Positions 12,727 to 24,263 of a stretch of DNA of 64,000 nt are shown piece by piece. The stretch spans positions 14,337,001-14,401,000 of the forward strand of contig NC_087093.1 of NCBI RefSeq assembly GCF_963855985.1. The letters are read 5' to 3'. The position numbers were made by a program, and so were the translations under genes. The notes below the pieces were generated by a model. It was not told where the DNA came from and did not search any database. It saw nothing but the letters and a program-made list of their open reading frames with translations. The number at the start of each line of letters is the position of its first letter. Within the stretch, counting starts at the first letter, position 1. Origin of the DNA: Ostrinia nubilalis. Its lineage: Eukaryota; Arthropoda; Insecta; Lepidoptera; Crambidae.

Positions 12727-12915
12727 CATCATCATCATTATTTCAGCCATATGACGTCAACTGCTGAACATAGGCCACCCCCAAGGATTTCCACAATGGC
12801 AGGTTGGTGCTTGCTACCTTTATGAGGTCGTCGGTCCACCTTGTGGGTGGGCGTCCTACGCTGCGAATTCGTCCGTCACTTATCGGGCTCAATGTCAATA
12901 AATAAAATCTTTGAC
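12727..12915 (-). mobile_element. RTE-type LINE 3' fragment
   Basis: The (CAT)n tail, TTTCAGCCATATGACGTC, GGCCACCCCCAAGGATTTCC, CCACCTTGTGGGTGGGCGTCC and a piece of the RT C-terminal coding region are present, with deletions. Confidence 0.7.
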
Positions 12916-13661
12916 GTTTTCTTTCTGTGTTTGAGAGTCAATATTTTAACGGCCTTTTATTAATTTCCCAGAAGGCTACTGGAGATCATTCATTTTCTTT
13001 TAATAATCTTATTTGTTAACAGATTTCATTGGACTTTTTTGGCTTTGATAAATAATTCACTGTGGGGCTTAATGCGTACAGTTCAATAATTGTAAGATAT
13101 TAGCATTTTGTGTCAATATTTTCTATTGGATATAACTCGTATGTCTCAAAAAATATTAATACCACAATCTTACTGTAATAAAACTGTTTGCGCCTACTAA
13201 ATATTTAAATCTAAAAAGTTTTATATGAACGTGCATTAAGTATGTTCAGAAATTCATGAATCTTTTCGTATCAGAGAATTAGATAATGATTTGTGTGCCA
13301 GACGTATGGTGAATACAGAAACTGGTGAATGTGTAACATTTGGTACAGAATTCTTTCGCAAAAGCAGAACTTAACATAATTTGTCATAAATATCTTCATT
13401 AACATTAATTTATTGTGTTTCACGATGTGCCACACGTGGTCTTATGTTCAATTGTCAAATTGGTTTCTTGAAGAACGTGATTTTAATTTTTTTAACTGAT
13501 CGACAATCATCCACGATGTTACACACTTTTATCTCTGAACAGCTTGTCCAGCAGCAGGTATACATAGAAGCCCTTGTTCTAATAGCAATTGACCACGGTA
13601 GGTAAAAGTTTGACTATTTTATAAGAAGTCAGTGTATGTGCACTGCCTACTCCGCTCGAGT

Positions 13662-13762
13662 TAAGGTTCAGCCAAACCAATCCTACGATCCTACTGATTT
13701 CTACTGATCGCCATCGCCATCGCGAACGCATTCTGCACGCGTTGTTTGGCCGAACTAAGGTT
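13662..13762. mobile_element. 101-bp MITE with AAGGTTCRGCCAAAC termini
   Basis: TAAGGTTCAGCCAAACCAA at the left pairs with the complement of TTCGGCCAAACAACGCG at the right. The CTGCACGCG motif near its right end resembles the foldback at 8092, so the two may be distantly related. Confidence 0.5.
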
Positions 13763-14129
13763 CGGTAAGGTTCCACCTAAGGGTGGGTAGAGCTGGCTCC
13801 AAATAAAAAATAACGATAACTCTTTTTTTTGTATCTTGGGATGAATCAGAAAATCTGCTCGTGATTCCGTAGATCCGTGTGTATAATAACACCATCGTCT
13901 ATTGTGGGGGTGTTGATCGTCAATGACTTGAGCAGATACCATACATTTATTCACATGAGTGTTATGACATTCCTATGGGAATATGAGACGCGATCAATAT
14001 GTTAAGTATGTATTTGGAGTTATGCCAGATTTTGACAAGGGACGCCAAAAAAAAAAACGATCGCTAACACTTTTGTAACAGTTTTGTGGCATTTTGACTT
14101 TATTGTATTGAAAGGCAGAGAAAATCCGT

Positions 14130-14400
14130 AATATGTCACTTCATTGGGCGGGGCACATAGCTCGTAGAGATGATTGCGGGGAGGCTCGTAGGACGGCCGT
14201 TGGGGCAGGAAAGTTCTCGAGTGGCGACCACGGGCTGGAAGACGTAGCGTGGGCAGGCCTCCTACTAGGTGGACCGAGGATCTGGTAAAGGTCACGGGAA
14301 GAGCCTGGATACGGGCAGCGCAGGACCGTTCATTATGGAAAACTTTGGGGGAGGCCTTTGTCTGGCTGACAGTGGATGTCATTTGGCTGAAACGATGTCA
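14130..14400 (+). pseudogene. RTE-type LINE RT C-terminal fragment
   Basis: The translation includes SLHWAGHIARRDD, then after a frameshift SVGRPPTRWTEDLVKV and AWIRAAQDRSLWKTLGEAF. These are the conserved C-terminal blocks of this RTE family. The usual GATGAT tail is reduced to GAAACGATG. Confidence 0.75.
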
Positions 14401-15595
14401 CTTTGTTGTTTATCATTCGGGTTTTCGTTTATGTAAAATATTGACTTGCAGTTGGGTTTATTTTTAAATGTCTAATTATACGCTCAAGCCAGCTCAGGCA
14501 TGAGGTCGGTGCGATCAGCGATTAACGTGTGTAGGACACTACAAAATACACTCGATATCGATTATGGGTAGACACTCTACTATAGCTCTATAAAAGTTGG
14601 CCATGTATGGTTGATTGACTAACTCGTATACTATTCATTTACTATGTTTTTGAAATGATCATCATCCTCACTATTAGTTTTTCCTACCGAATACAAAAAG
14701 AGATTTTCTTACGAGTACATGGGACTAGGAATGCTAGCAGTATTTCTCATGAACAGCTATAGAGTATAGTTCATATCAAAATGAAGGCCATTACGCTAGA
14801 TGCTATGACGAAGCGAGCTTAGTCTCTATCACCGCCCGTTACACGGTCAAAAACTTCAATTACGTTTTCTTTGAACTCGTATGTTTAGGTGATAGTTACG
14901 TAGTAACGTTGTTAGCCGACAATTTTATTCCGCCAGGTGGCGTGACGAAGCGGCAATTTGCTCGCATTCAGCCTGACTGGTGACTGTTGTTAATAATAGA
15001 TAAAATGGTAACGACTGACCCATATAGACAAGGATATTATTAGATTGTAATCTTTTTTTATACGGTGGGGGTAATTGGCTTGATGACAGGCTTTGTGAGC
15101 TAGCAAAAGGGGTTTGATAATTACTCGATCCTACTTGACGTTTTCAATTTAACTTGAATTTACAATAGAAATTAAAATACTGATTTCTTTCTGTGCCCTG
15201 AATTTCTAAGAAAAAGAAAAGAGGTTGCTTGCTTAATCTTTTAACCTCTTACCTACGGGAGGCACCTACTGTTGCCAAGTCAAAAGTCACTTCTCAATAC
15301 GGGTGGCATCTATTGTTGTTTGGCAAAGCCAATACTAAATCACGGTTTACGACAAAAAACAATAATATTGCAAATAAGGTGTAAAATGCGCTTGTAATTA
15401 TGAAACTACATTTGTTGCAGAATATAATATTTCAAATTTAAATACCGTAAGTCTCATATTTTTTAAAATATCTTGATGTAAAGTGGAGCAAACAATTTGA
15501 CAGGTTAAAATACCCCGTATTGAGAGACGACTTTGGTTTCCAAAGGCCTATAGGTAAAGGGCTAATTTCTGGATTAAAGAGGTCAAATATAACTT

Positions 15596-15712
15596 TAAGG
15601 CCGAGTTGCACCACCTTATTTTAACCGTGACAATAACCATAACCGTTGTTTTTGTATGGAGTTTGACAGACTTTTGACGTTTGTTTAAGTAAGATGGTGC
15701 AACCCAGCCTAA
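15596..15712. mobile_element. GGCTGAGTTGCACCA MITE copy
   Basis: TTAAGGCCGAGTTGCACCACC to GATGGTGCAACCCAGCCTAA, with the family core (ACCGTTGTTTTTGTATGGAG). Confidence 0.8.
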
Positions 15713-16167
15713 GCTTTGTTTTATTCCAATAACACAAGGAGACTCATTATACATACTTAAGTAACTTCTATTTTATTAAACATACAACCCACACGGTTGG
15801 ACCTATTAATACCTAAGGATATTATTCTATTTATAGGCGTTATTTATCCTCTTATGTCTACGGAAATCGTGACAAATTACGACTAACAATTAAGATACTA
15901 AATGTTTGCTTTTAATAGCAAAGGTGGGAGATTCAACGGTCATGACGTCATGCCTCTTAAGTAAATTGGTAGCACCTACGCAAATGTCCAGAAGAATCCA
16001 ATATAATTAGGATTAATCGTATTTTTCCAAGATATAAATAGATTTATTTATTTTATTTTACCGTGCTTTTCCGGCAGATTTGAAAGAACTACTCCCACTC
16101 GTCATGTGGATATCTTTCAAAGACAAAATGCCAACGTTTAGCCCGCGTGGGCTGTGTAGGAAAAATC

Positions 16168-16292
16168 TTAGACTGAGTTACACCATATAATTTTATCCGT
16201 AACTATAACGATAACCGGTGTTTCTTGTATGGTATTTGACAGATTTTTGACGGTTGTTAAAGTTAAAGTAAGATGGTGCAACCCAGCCTTAA
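16168..16292. mobile_element. GGCTGAGTTGCACCA MITE copy
   Basis: TTAGACTGAGTTACACCAT to GATGGTGCAACCCAGCCTTAA. The left terminus has a few substitutions. Confidence 0.75.
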
Positions 16293-17519
16293 ATCTACCT
16301 CTGGTAAATTAAAGAGGGTCGTGCTCCTGCAGTTTGCTAAATGACCTGATGTTGACCATGATCATGATGGACAAAACTTCCAGATTATTTTCTTTCAAAG
16401 TTGTAAGCGTAGAAAACAATGATGGATTTTAAATGACTAAAATTCATCGAAAGCGTTCCTCTTCTATTAAGCGGGTTGACATCGCCGCCATTTTTCTTCC
16501 TCGTTCGAAATTGGTGACGTCACAATGTAACCCTCAAACGAAGCGGCCAACAAATTCGTCTCGTTACCAACAAAGTAGGTACTATTGTCGGTCATTTGTG
16601 AAGGGTTAACGGTGTCCGCCTGACATTCATTCTTTACGGAGAAATGATACAATGGTGGGCTCGTTGAGGCAATCAGACCAATCTATTTCAGTGGCTAAAT
16701 AGCGTAGGAATGGTTTTCGACCTTGTTGCATTGGAATAAAGTACTCGTATGGGTATGTTAAGTAGGTAATCCGATGAAAATAATTGATTTCTCTGTTTGT
16801 GTTTTTTAACATGTATCAAGTTTTTTTTTTTTAATTTTTTTAACGTTAAGAGTCGCATCTCAACCTAATTAAATTTGAATTCCCGCCTTAGGCAGTTCGA
16901 TTTTTTCAAGTTATTTATAATTTTCAAAGTATCAAGTTTATTTCGTCATTGCAAACATCGATTTTAAATGGCCACTCATATAAATATACAGTTTATCTTT
17001 ATAAGGCTGAGGCGCTAAAATGATTTCTTACTTTTAATTTTGAGCTAAAAATGTGGAATTTGAGACCAATTTAAAAAAAAAAAAATTATTTTTCCCATCG
17101 TCACTAATTTTATGTTGTCATAAATTACAACGAATTAGTATAGATTTAGATAATACTACATTGTATTTCTGTCTAACAACTTACTGCTGTGGCGACCTAC
17201 TAGCGACGTCCATTAGCACACAAAATGCTGATAAAGAATATTTACGATGTGCTGACCCGCGCAAGCGGAGGATCACACCTACTCTGTATTACACGCAATC
17301 CGAATAAAATTAGTCCTTGTACAGTCGACAGCAAAAGTTGATGGTCAAAATCAATTAATTACTACAGATCAAGCGCATAACACTGAGTCCTTAAGGTAAG
17401 CGGCACGAAAGAGAGTTTTGTGACGGTCAAACGTCAGCGAGACTTCAGATATATGCTTTGTCACGTCATATAATACCTATGTCAATGCCATGTCGCTCCA
17501 TGTTGGCAGTTAAGCGCTA

Positions 17520-17712
17520 TGCCTATATACGACACTTCCCACTAGGTGGACCGACGATCTGGTAACGATCGCGGGAAGTACCTGGATGCGGGCAGCGCAG
17601 GACCGGTCGTTATGGAAATCCATGGGAGGCTTTTAAATAAATAAATAAAAAATGTATTTATTGCCTTTTGTCCAGCAGTGGACGTCATTGGACTGAAACG
17701 AACGAATGAAGT
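17520..17712 (+). mobile_element. RTE-type LINE 3' fragment with internal insertion
   Basis: It encodes TRWTDDLV..WMRAAQDRSLWK, then (AAAT)n-rich sequence of about 40 bp replaces part of the end before CCAGCAGTGGACGTCATTGG and a GAACGAATGAA tail. Confidence 0.7.
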
Positions 17713-18472
17713 TCGCGACCGAATTGTGTGGCATCTAGTAGCTACTATTAGATAATTATTTTACTTTAATATAACTTCAATGCATCAAAGTTCATTATTG
17801 TATTGAACTTCTGATTTTGATCATCGACTTTTGTTGTTGACTGTACTAGTAAGAACATTTTAATTAATCAAATTAAATTAAATGTATTTATTCAATTTAG
17901 TAGATTAAACGTTGAATGGCTTAAAATTTCTACTTAATTAAGTAAAATAAAGTTTTCAAACAATCTTTGTTCTATAGTGAAATAAATAAACGTCGTCTTC
18001 TTGTGAGACCGCGTGCCGTGTGCCGGTCTTTTGAAGCCCTGGCGTGTATAAAGACGCATCAGCGACTGCAACAGTTTGTACCCCCTGCCTTAGCGGAGGG
18101 CGGAATAAAAAATACTGTACACTCGTACTTAAAGCCATAGAGCTTTTGCATATTTCAAGCTTACATAACCTACCTAAAGCCAAAGGATTTAAATTTAAAT
18201 GGCTTAAAACCACAACCACATTAACCGCATCATTTAGCTGACTTTTATGTAGTAGCAACATTATTTTCCTTTCAATTTGTTCAAAAGTATTCTCATATTT
18301 CTCATACGAATCAGTTTCAAAGTTTAGTAAATTCTCAACACCTAAGCATTACAAATTTCCATTTATTATACCGAATGTGAAACGGTAGATTTCAGTAACT
18401 AACGTTTCTATATCGTCTCTACATTCATACATCGTACTAACTAACGGTGCTATATTTAGGTACAGTCGAGAG

Positions 18473-18804
18473 CAGGGATATAATGGATAACCGTAACCGT
18501 TACCGTAACCGATTGAAAAGTTTCGGATAGTTTCGGATGTAGACAGCTTAAATTATTTTTTGTATAGCATTATATGTAAAGGCATAACAGCCTGATTTAC
18601 CTTTATAATGCCATCTAGTATACATTTTTATTACTTTTTATTCGATGTAAAGTGTGCGTGAGGCCATGAGTGAACCGTGTTGGACAACTATTGCATTCTA
18701 AAGCACAGATAAAAAATATCCGTAACCGTAATTGAAACCGGTATATTATTTCTATATCCGTAACCGTATCCATAACCGAAACTACATATCCATTAACATA
18801 CCTA
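18473..18804. mobile_element. 332-bp hAT-like MITE with TAACCG repeats
   Basis: The 8-bp duplication GTCGAGAG flanks it (18465-18472 and 18805-18812). Ends CAGGGATATAATGGATA and the complement of TAGGTATGTTAATGGATA are a diverged inverted repeat in hAT style. The subterminal regions on both sides contain several CCGTAACCG-type repeats, likely transposase-binding sites. No coding capacity. Confidence 0.7.
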
Positions 18805-19053
18805 GTCGAGAGCACATCAGACTATACACTTCTGTGGCAAAATCGCTCCTATTAACCTTCGGAAGGCAACAGGGGTGACCAGTCACCCCACTAGTTCAAA
18901 AAAGTCTTCATACGCTTAGTTGCAGTTGTTGTGTCTTTCTGTCGTTTGGTCTATTCTCTAATTGGAGGGAGAGCTATCAGTCGCAAGTGTTGCCTTTTAA
19001 GTATACTTTATTTTTTCGTGTTGCTAAAGTAAATGGTTGGTTTTGGAGTAAAA

Positions 19054-19282
19054 ATGGCTTTGTTTTCGGATGATCAAATCGAAAAATACTTTCATGGACT
19101 TGCTGATGTCAATTCCTATGATAAACGCTGCTCAGATGATAATAAGATTTCTAAAATTGAAGACAATAATCTCAGTTCAGTCGGAGGAGGAATACTTTAT
19201 TTCCAATAGCGAAAATTGTTACGACGATGACGTTTTACTAGCACAATTCAAACAAAATTTGCTACTATGTAAGAACAGACAT
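19054..19282 (+). pseudogene. piggyBac transposase N-terminal remnant
   Basis: An ATG at 19054 opens a short frame beginning MALFSDDQIEKYF, which resembles the acidic N-terminus of piggyBac transposases. It stops at 19207. The neighbouring frame continues from about 19165 with an acidic stretch (SEEEYFISNSENCYDDDV), so a frameshift has probably split the original N-terminal domain. The remnant is cut at 19282 by the BEL 5' LTR. The DDD catalytic core is not present. Assignment rests on position inside TTAA-flanked ends and composition, not on conserved catalytic residues. Confidence 0.55.
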
Positions 19283-19461
19283 TGGTAAAAATTTAATAAC
19301 GTTATCTGGCAACCCAGAAGCGTTGTATGCTCTATGGCCCCTCTCTATGGTCTCTTTTTCCTACCATTCAAGTGTGTGCACATGGTTGTAAATTATCTTC
19401 TCAATAAATAGAATATCACTGAAGTTAAGTGTCTTTTGTACCTGCCGCATCACTCTGTTCA
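19283..19461 (+). repeat. 5' LTR of the BEL/Pao element
   Basis: The 179-bp LTR starts TG and ends CA and is identical by eye to 25863-26041. It contains an AATAAA signal near 19404. The preceding GACAT is the left target-site duplication. Confidence 0.95.
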
Positions 19462-19481
19462 TGGTCCTTCAGAGCTGGATG
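19462..19481 (+). other. Primer-binding site, tRNA-Tyr-like
   Basis: Directly after the 5' LTR comes TGGTCCTTCAGAGCTGGATG. The complement of the metazoan tRNA-Tyr 3' end including CCA is TGGTCCTTCGAGCCGGAT. The first nine bases match and the rest matches apart from one inserted base and one substitution. The tRNA sequence is from general knowledge, so the exact primer is an inference. Confidence 0.7.
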
Positions 19482-19565
19482 CAGAGAATCTGTACTTGAA
19501 GCAGTTTTTTTTTCGTGTTGTGTGCTGCCGGCCGGGGGTGACGTTAACGCATTGCATACCACTTA

Positions 19566-22500
19566 TTGCGTGCTTTCAAAATGCCCCTAACCGGCGAGGA
19601 TACCAGCAGTGATTTTGCTCATCAAGACAAGCAAAAATTGATAAATGTGAGAAGATACATCAAAGGCCGCATATCACTTGTGGAAAATGAGCTGGGGGAC
19701 ATTTCTACCGTAAAATCCACCGCCATGTTGGATGTTGCCGCCGAACGAATTAGCAGTCTTTTTACGAGATTGGAGGACGTCAATCTCAATTTGGAATCGA
19801 TGGATACTTCAGAGACCGCTGAGGGATCGAAAATCGAGTCAAGGTGTCAAAGAATACTAACTGACATTCGTGAACGTCGTAAGGCGCTGAAGCATCATTG
19901 TAACTCATCGGCGAGTGACTCCGGATCGACGCAAGAGCACCAGCATAAACCGAATCTTCCCAAGATATCGTTGCCCAAGTTCAGTGGAAGTTATGGAGAC
20001 TGGCTGTCGTTCAAGGACTTATACGTCACTATGGTACACGGAAATGAAGATTTAAGTCCCGTGCAGAAGTTCTATTACTTGAAGTCGTGTTTGGTCGGCG
20101 AAGCTGCCTCTTTGGTTACGACTTTGGAATGTACGAACGAAAACTACGTGAAGGCATGGTCTGCGATTACATCAAGATATGACAATAAGGTTCTTATAGC
20201 TAATTATCATTTGCAACACATTTTGTCTTTACATAAAGTCAATGGTAAATCTTATACACTAAGGCAATTAACAAATGATTTTATGCAGTATTATAACTCA
20301 CTATTATCATTGAATATTTCAAACTTGCAAGATATTATTCTCATACATATTTTGTCAACAAAAATTGATTACAGTTCTTTGCGTGATTTTGAATTGCAAA
20401 GAGATTCCAGTGGTTTCCCTAGTTTGCAACAATTTCTTAACTTTATACAGCAGCGCTGCCAAGCATTAGATATGCTATGCCGTGTTGAAGCAGTGAGCAC
20501 TACAAAGGTCGTGCCTCCGGCAAAGAGCACTAGTCACATGACTGTTGGCAGCGGCAGAAGTGCAAATGGTAAGTTATTTTCTTGTTTGTATTGCAACAAA
20601 AATCACTCAACTTACAAGTGTTTTAAATTCATTAAATTGAGTCCCAATGACAGACAGACATTTGTTAACAAAACTAATTTGTGTGTTGTTTGTTTATCAG
20701 ATAAACATTGTACTAGCAATTGCACATCCAATATTTTCTGTAAAAAGTGTTTACAAAAGCATCATCACTTATTACATCTTGATTCGCAGACATGTAATGA
20801 GACTTCTGCCCGTAGCTCTACTTCAAATGATTCTCACATCAATTCCCCGAGTAATGTTGTAATGACATCTTCAATAGTTACACAAAATAGTACCTCTGTA
20901 TGTCAAGTGTCCCTTCTGCCCACTGCATTAGTGAATGTGTGTGACAGTGATGGTAAGCGATATGACTGCACTGTGCTTTTGGACATAGGTAGCCAAAAGA
21001 ATTATATTAGTTCTGCGTTTGCTAATAAATTGGACTGTGTTAATTTTGAAGATGCTAGTCAAACTGTGGCCGGGGTGGGAGGTCATACTTGTAAAATAAA
21101 GCATAAAGTTGCACTATCAGTTTATTCTAACTGTTCTGATTTTAAATATTGTTCAGAATTCGGTGTGTTAGATTTTATTACTGATCCTTTACCAATGGTC
21201 AATGTGTCTAAAGAGGCACTGCCGTCTCTCATGCATTTGCATTTAGCTGACCCTAATTTCAATGTGTCTAAGGACATTGATATGATTCTTGGTGTTTCAT
21301 GTTTTGCAAAATGTCTTCGAGAAGGCAAGATCGATCTAGGTCCAAATATGCCCACATTAATAAATACTGAATTTGGTTGGGTATTTTGTGGTGAATTGTC
21401 TGTGGTAGGTCAACATGTTTCAGGTTTAAAAAGCCAATGTCATTTGTCTGTCCTACATAACGACATTAAAAAATTTTGGCAATTAGAAGAAATGCCTAAT
21501 GATAATATGTTGTCATTTCAGGAGAAAAGGTGCGAACAGAGCTACCTTGATTCTGTGTCCAGGGATGAAGAAGGAAGGTATCATGTCGATTTGCCAATAA
21601 ACAAAGAACTTCTACCAAAACTAGGTAATTCTTACAATGTTGCTTTTCGTTGTCTTATGTCATTGGAGAAAAAATTCCAAAATAATTCTGACTTTTTTAA
21701 GGCCTATAAAGCATTTATTGAGGAATTTCTTAAACTTGGCCATGCTCACTTTGTTCATATAAATCCACACAAAAGTGATGAAATTGAATATTACATGCCT
21801 CATCATGCTGTCTTGAAGGAAAGTTCCTCTACTACCAAGCTTAGGATTGTATTCAATGGTTCTCAACCCACTTCTACGGGCTTGAGCTTAAATGATGTAC
21901 TTCTTGTGGGTCCTGTTGTTCAACCTGACATGTTTACCATACTTCTGAGATTTCGTACCTATGTTTATGTTTTTGTGTCTGATATAACTAAAATGTACAG
22001 GCAAATTCGAGTGAAACCTCAGTATCAAGCACTTCAGCGCATCCTGTGGAGAGATGATCCATCACATGATATACAGTGTCTTCAGCTGGATACTGTTACA
22101 TATGGAACAGCATCAGCCAGTTACCTTGCTACACGGACATTGGTGAAATTGGTTGAGGATGAAGGTGATAATTTTCCATCTGCTTCTAAGGCATTACTTC
22201 AAAGTACCTTCGTTGATGACATTTTGCATGGCGAGAATGATCTTTCTTCTGCATTAAATACCATAAATGAGTTGCAAGAGTTGTTAGCTAAAGGAAGGTT
22301 TGAATTGCACAAATGGTACTCTAATAGCTCAATGTTAATGTCCCATTTTCGTCCTGAAAAACTTGAAAAATGTCATTTTTCCTTTGACAATAAAGAAGGT
22401 TCTTGTATTAAAACGCTAGGTTTGAAGTGGGAGCCAAACTCAGATAAATTTCAGGTCGAGGTACCTAAATATACTTCCACTAGTCATACCAAAAGAAATA

Positions 22501-24263
22501 TTTTGTCTGATATTGCTAAGGTCTATGATCCCTTGGGTTTTATTGCTCCAGTTACAGTCTATGCTAAGTTGATAATGCAAGATATCTGGAAGGCAAACGT
22601 TAACTGGGATTCTGAGGTGCCTGACGCTATTTTATCTAAATGGAATTTTTTTTGTGCCAATCTTGAATGCTTGAATGTCATTTCAGTGCCTCGTCTCATG
22701 GTTAATACTGACGCAGAGAGGGTTGAGCTTCATGGCTTCGCAGATAGCTCCACGAAGGCGTATGGCTGCGTCGTGTACATCCGCTGCAGTTGTCCTGAAA
22801 AAACTACAGTCCACTTAGTATGTGCGAAGACAAGAGTTGCTACTCTCAAACCTGTCACTCTGCCTAAGTTAGAACTTTGCGCTGCACTGTTGCTTGCTAA
22901 GCTTATGAGCACTGTTTCCAAGACTTTAAATATTAGTTCTGAGAACTCATTCTATTGGACTGACTCCATGATTACCCTGTGTTGGATACAGAGTGATCCC
23001 GCTAGACGAGATGTTTTTGTATCGAATAGAGTTGGCCAAATACAAAATTTGTCTCCTAAAGACAATTGGTTTCATGTAAAGTCTTCAGAGAACCCTGCTG
23101 ACATGGCTTCACGTGGTTTGGAACCACAGGATCTTTCCAATTGCAAATTATGGTTTAATGGACCTAACTGGCTTTTTCAAAGTGACTCACCTTGGCTTCA
23201 TTCACCTCAAGTGTTTTCTCAGGATGACTCAGTGGGTGTTGACACTTGTAATGACATGCCAAGTGTAGCACTACCTACCTTTGAGGAGACTAAAAACGAT
23301 TTTCTTGAATTATTTGAGAGATATTCGTCTTGGAGTCGATTGGTTAGAGTCATGGCTTATGTACGTCGATTTATTAACAATATGAAAAATGCTAAATCTA
23401 AAATCACTGAATTTCTCACAAGTAAGGAGCTTAATCAAGCATCAAGTTGTATCATCAAATGCGTGCAGCATGCTCATTTTCAAAAAAATGCTAATGGTAA
23501 TGTTTCCTCGGAACTTGGTTCAGGTTCTAAGTCTTTGAAGTTTTTAAACATATTTTCAGATGGCGAAGGAATGTTGCGCGTGGGTGGTCGCTTACGTTAT
23601 GCTGATATCCCTGTTGATCAAAAATTTCCATTGCTACTGCCAGCACGTTGTCATGTCACTGACTTGTTGATTAGGTATGAGCATGAGAGGTTGTTGCATG
23701 CTGGAACGCAGACGACTTTGTCCAGTTTACGAAGATTTGTGTGGCCGCTAAACGCTCGAAATTCTGTGCGTCATTTCATACACAAGTGTGTACGTTGTTA
23801 CAGGTTTAAGGCAGAAACTGCTTCACAAATAATGGCTGACCTACCCAAATGTCGTATTACTCCTTCTCGACCCTTTCTGTTCACAGGCATAGATTTTGCT
23901 GGACCGCTGTCTGTCAAAGTTGCTCGTATAAGGAAACCTATTATAACTAAAGGTTATATTTGCCTTTTTGTGTGCTTGAGTACTAAAGCTATTCATATCG
24001 AACTAGTGTCGAATCTCACTACTAAGGAATTTCTAAATGCATTGCGTAGATTCATTTCTAGACGAGGTAAATGTGCTAAAATATTCAGTGATAATGGTAC
24101 TACTTTTCATGGGGTAAAAAATGAGCTTCATGAGTTATTCAACATGTTTAACACTAGAGTACACGCGCGGACTACTATAGTAGACCAGGGTAACATTTTA
24201 CGCTATAACTTTTTAAAAACTTGCGCCAGAGAGCTGGCATTCCAGGAAAGCCTCGTTTACTAA
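19566..24263 (+). CDS. gag-pol: BEL/Pao gag-pol polyprotein, 3' end interrupted
   Basis: The frame runs 1565 codons. In order it shows: a gag region with a DUF1759-like core (about residues 130-290, including LPKISLPKFSGSYGDWLSF); Cys/His zinc-knuckle-like motifs (about 338-400); a DUF1758 retroviral-type aspartic protease (about 460-560); BEL reverse transcriptase (LRIVFNGS about 758, VSDITKMYRQI about 803, FVDDIL about 882); RNase H (HGFADSS about 1055); and an integrase with an H2C2 zinc region (about 1370) and the first two core acidic residues (GIDFAG about 1442, FSDNGT about 1507). The protease motif reads DIG instead of the usual DTG or DSG, which may impair it. From 24152 the frame leaves real coding sequence and reads into the inserted element, so the last residues are not BEL protein. 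A second possible start is the Met at 19581. Confidence 0.9.
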   Translation: MRAFKMPLTGEDTSSDFAHQDKQKLINVRRYIKGRISLVENELGDISTVKSTAMLDVAAERISSLFTRLEDVNLNLESMDTSETAEGSKIESRCQRILTDIRERRKALKHHCNSSASDSGSTQEHQHKPNLPKISLPKFSGSYGDWLSFKDLYVTMVHGNEDLSPVQKFYYLKSCLVGEAASLVTTLECTNENYVKAWSAITSRYDNKVLIANYHLQHILSLHKVNGKSYTLRQLTNDFMQYYNSLLSLNISNLQDIILIHILSTKIDYSSLRDFELQRDSSGFPSLQQFLNFIQQRCQALDMLCRVEAVSTTKVVPPAKSTSHMTVGSGRSANGKLFSCLYCNKNHSTYKCFKFIKLSPNDRQTFVNKTNLCVVCLSDKHCTSNCTSNIFCKKCLQKHHHLLHLDSQTCNETSARSSTSNDSHINSPSNVVMTSSIVTQNSTSVCQVSLLPTALVNVCDSDGKRYDCTVLLDIGSQKNYISSAFANKLDCVNFEDASQTVAGVGGHTCKIKHKVALSVYSNCSDFKYCSEFGVLDFITDPLPMVNVSKEALPSLMHLHLADPNFNVSKDIDMILGVSCFAKCLREGKIDLGPNMPTLINTEFGWVFCGELSVVGQHVSGLKSQCHLSVLHNDIKKFWQLEEMPNDNMLSFQEKRCEQSYLDSVSRDEEGRYHVDLPINKELLPKLGNSYNVAFRCLMSLEKKFQNNSDFFKAYKAFIEEFLKLGHAHFVHINPHKSDEIEYYMPHHAVLKESSSTTKLRIVFNGSQPTSTGLSLNDVLLVGPVVQPDMFTILLRFRTYVYVFVSDITKMYRQIRVKPQYQALQRILWRDDPSHDIQCLQLDTVTYGTASASYLATRTLVKLVEDEGDNFPSASKALLQSTFVDDILHGENDLSSALNTINELQELLAKGRFELHKWYSNSSMLMSHFRPEKLEKCHFSFDNKEGSCIKTLGLKWEPNSDKFQVEVPKYTSTSHTKRNILSDIAKVYDPLGFIAPVTVYAKLIMQDIWKANVNWDSEVPDAILSKWNFFCANLECLNVISVPRLMVNTDAERVELHGFADSSTKAYGCVVYIRCSCPEKTTVHLVCAKTRVATLKPVTLPKLELCAALLLAKLMSTVSKTLNISSENSFYWTDSMITLCWIQSDPARRDVFVSNRVGQIQNLSPKDNWFHVKSSENPADMASRGLEPQDLSNCKLWFNGPNWLFQSDSPWLHSPQVFSQDDSVGVDTCNDMPSVALPTFEETKNDFLELFERYSSWSRLVRVMAYVRRFINNMKNAKSKITEFLTSKELNQASSCIIKCVQHAHFQKNANGNVSSELGSGSKSLKFLNIFSDGEGMLRVGGRLRYADIPVDQKFPLLLPARCHVTDLLIRYEHERLLHAGTQTTLSSLRRFVWPLNARNSVRHFIHKCVRCYRFKAETASQIMADLPKCRITPSRPFLFTGIDFAGPLSVKVARIRKPIITKGYICLFVCLSTKAIHIELVSNLTTKEFLNALRRFISRRGKCAKIFSDNGTTFHGVKNELHELFNMFNTRVHARTTIVDQGNILRYNFLKTCARELAFQESLVY

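Larger units (their letters stand above)
12916..18464. other. Mostly unannotated stretch between listed repeats
   Basis: Outside the listed MITEs and RTE pieces (13662, 14130, 15596, 16168, 17520) this is AT-rich and non-coding. Short frames at 17053-17307, 17956-18261 and 18044-18241 have no recognised domain, and the last two are antisense to each other. Confidence 0.5.

Noticed and set aside
14020..14467. Frames of 120 (minus) and 72 (plus) codons
   Set aside because: The plus frame is the RTE RT C-terminus out of a frameshift and the minus frame is its antisense.
20647..22921. Extra frames on both strands within 20.6-22.9 kb
   Set aside because: They overlap the BEL gag-pol frame and have no domains of their own.
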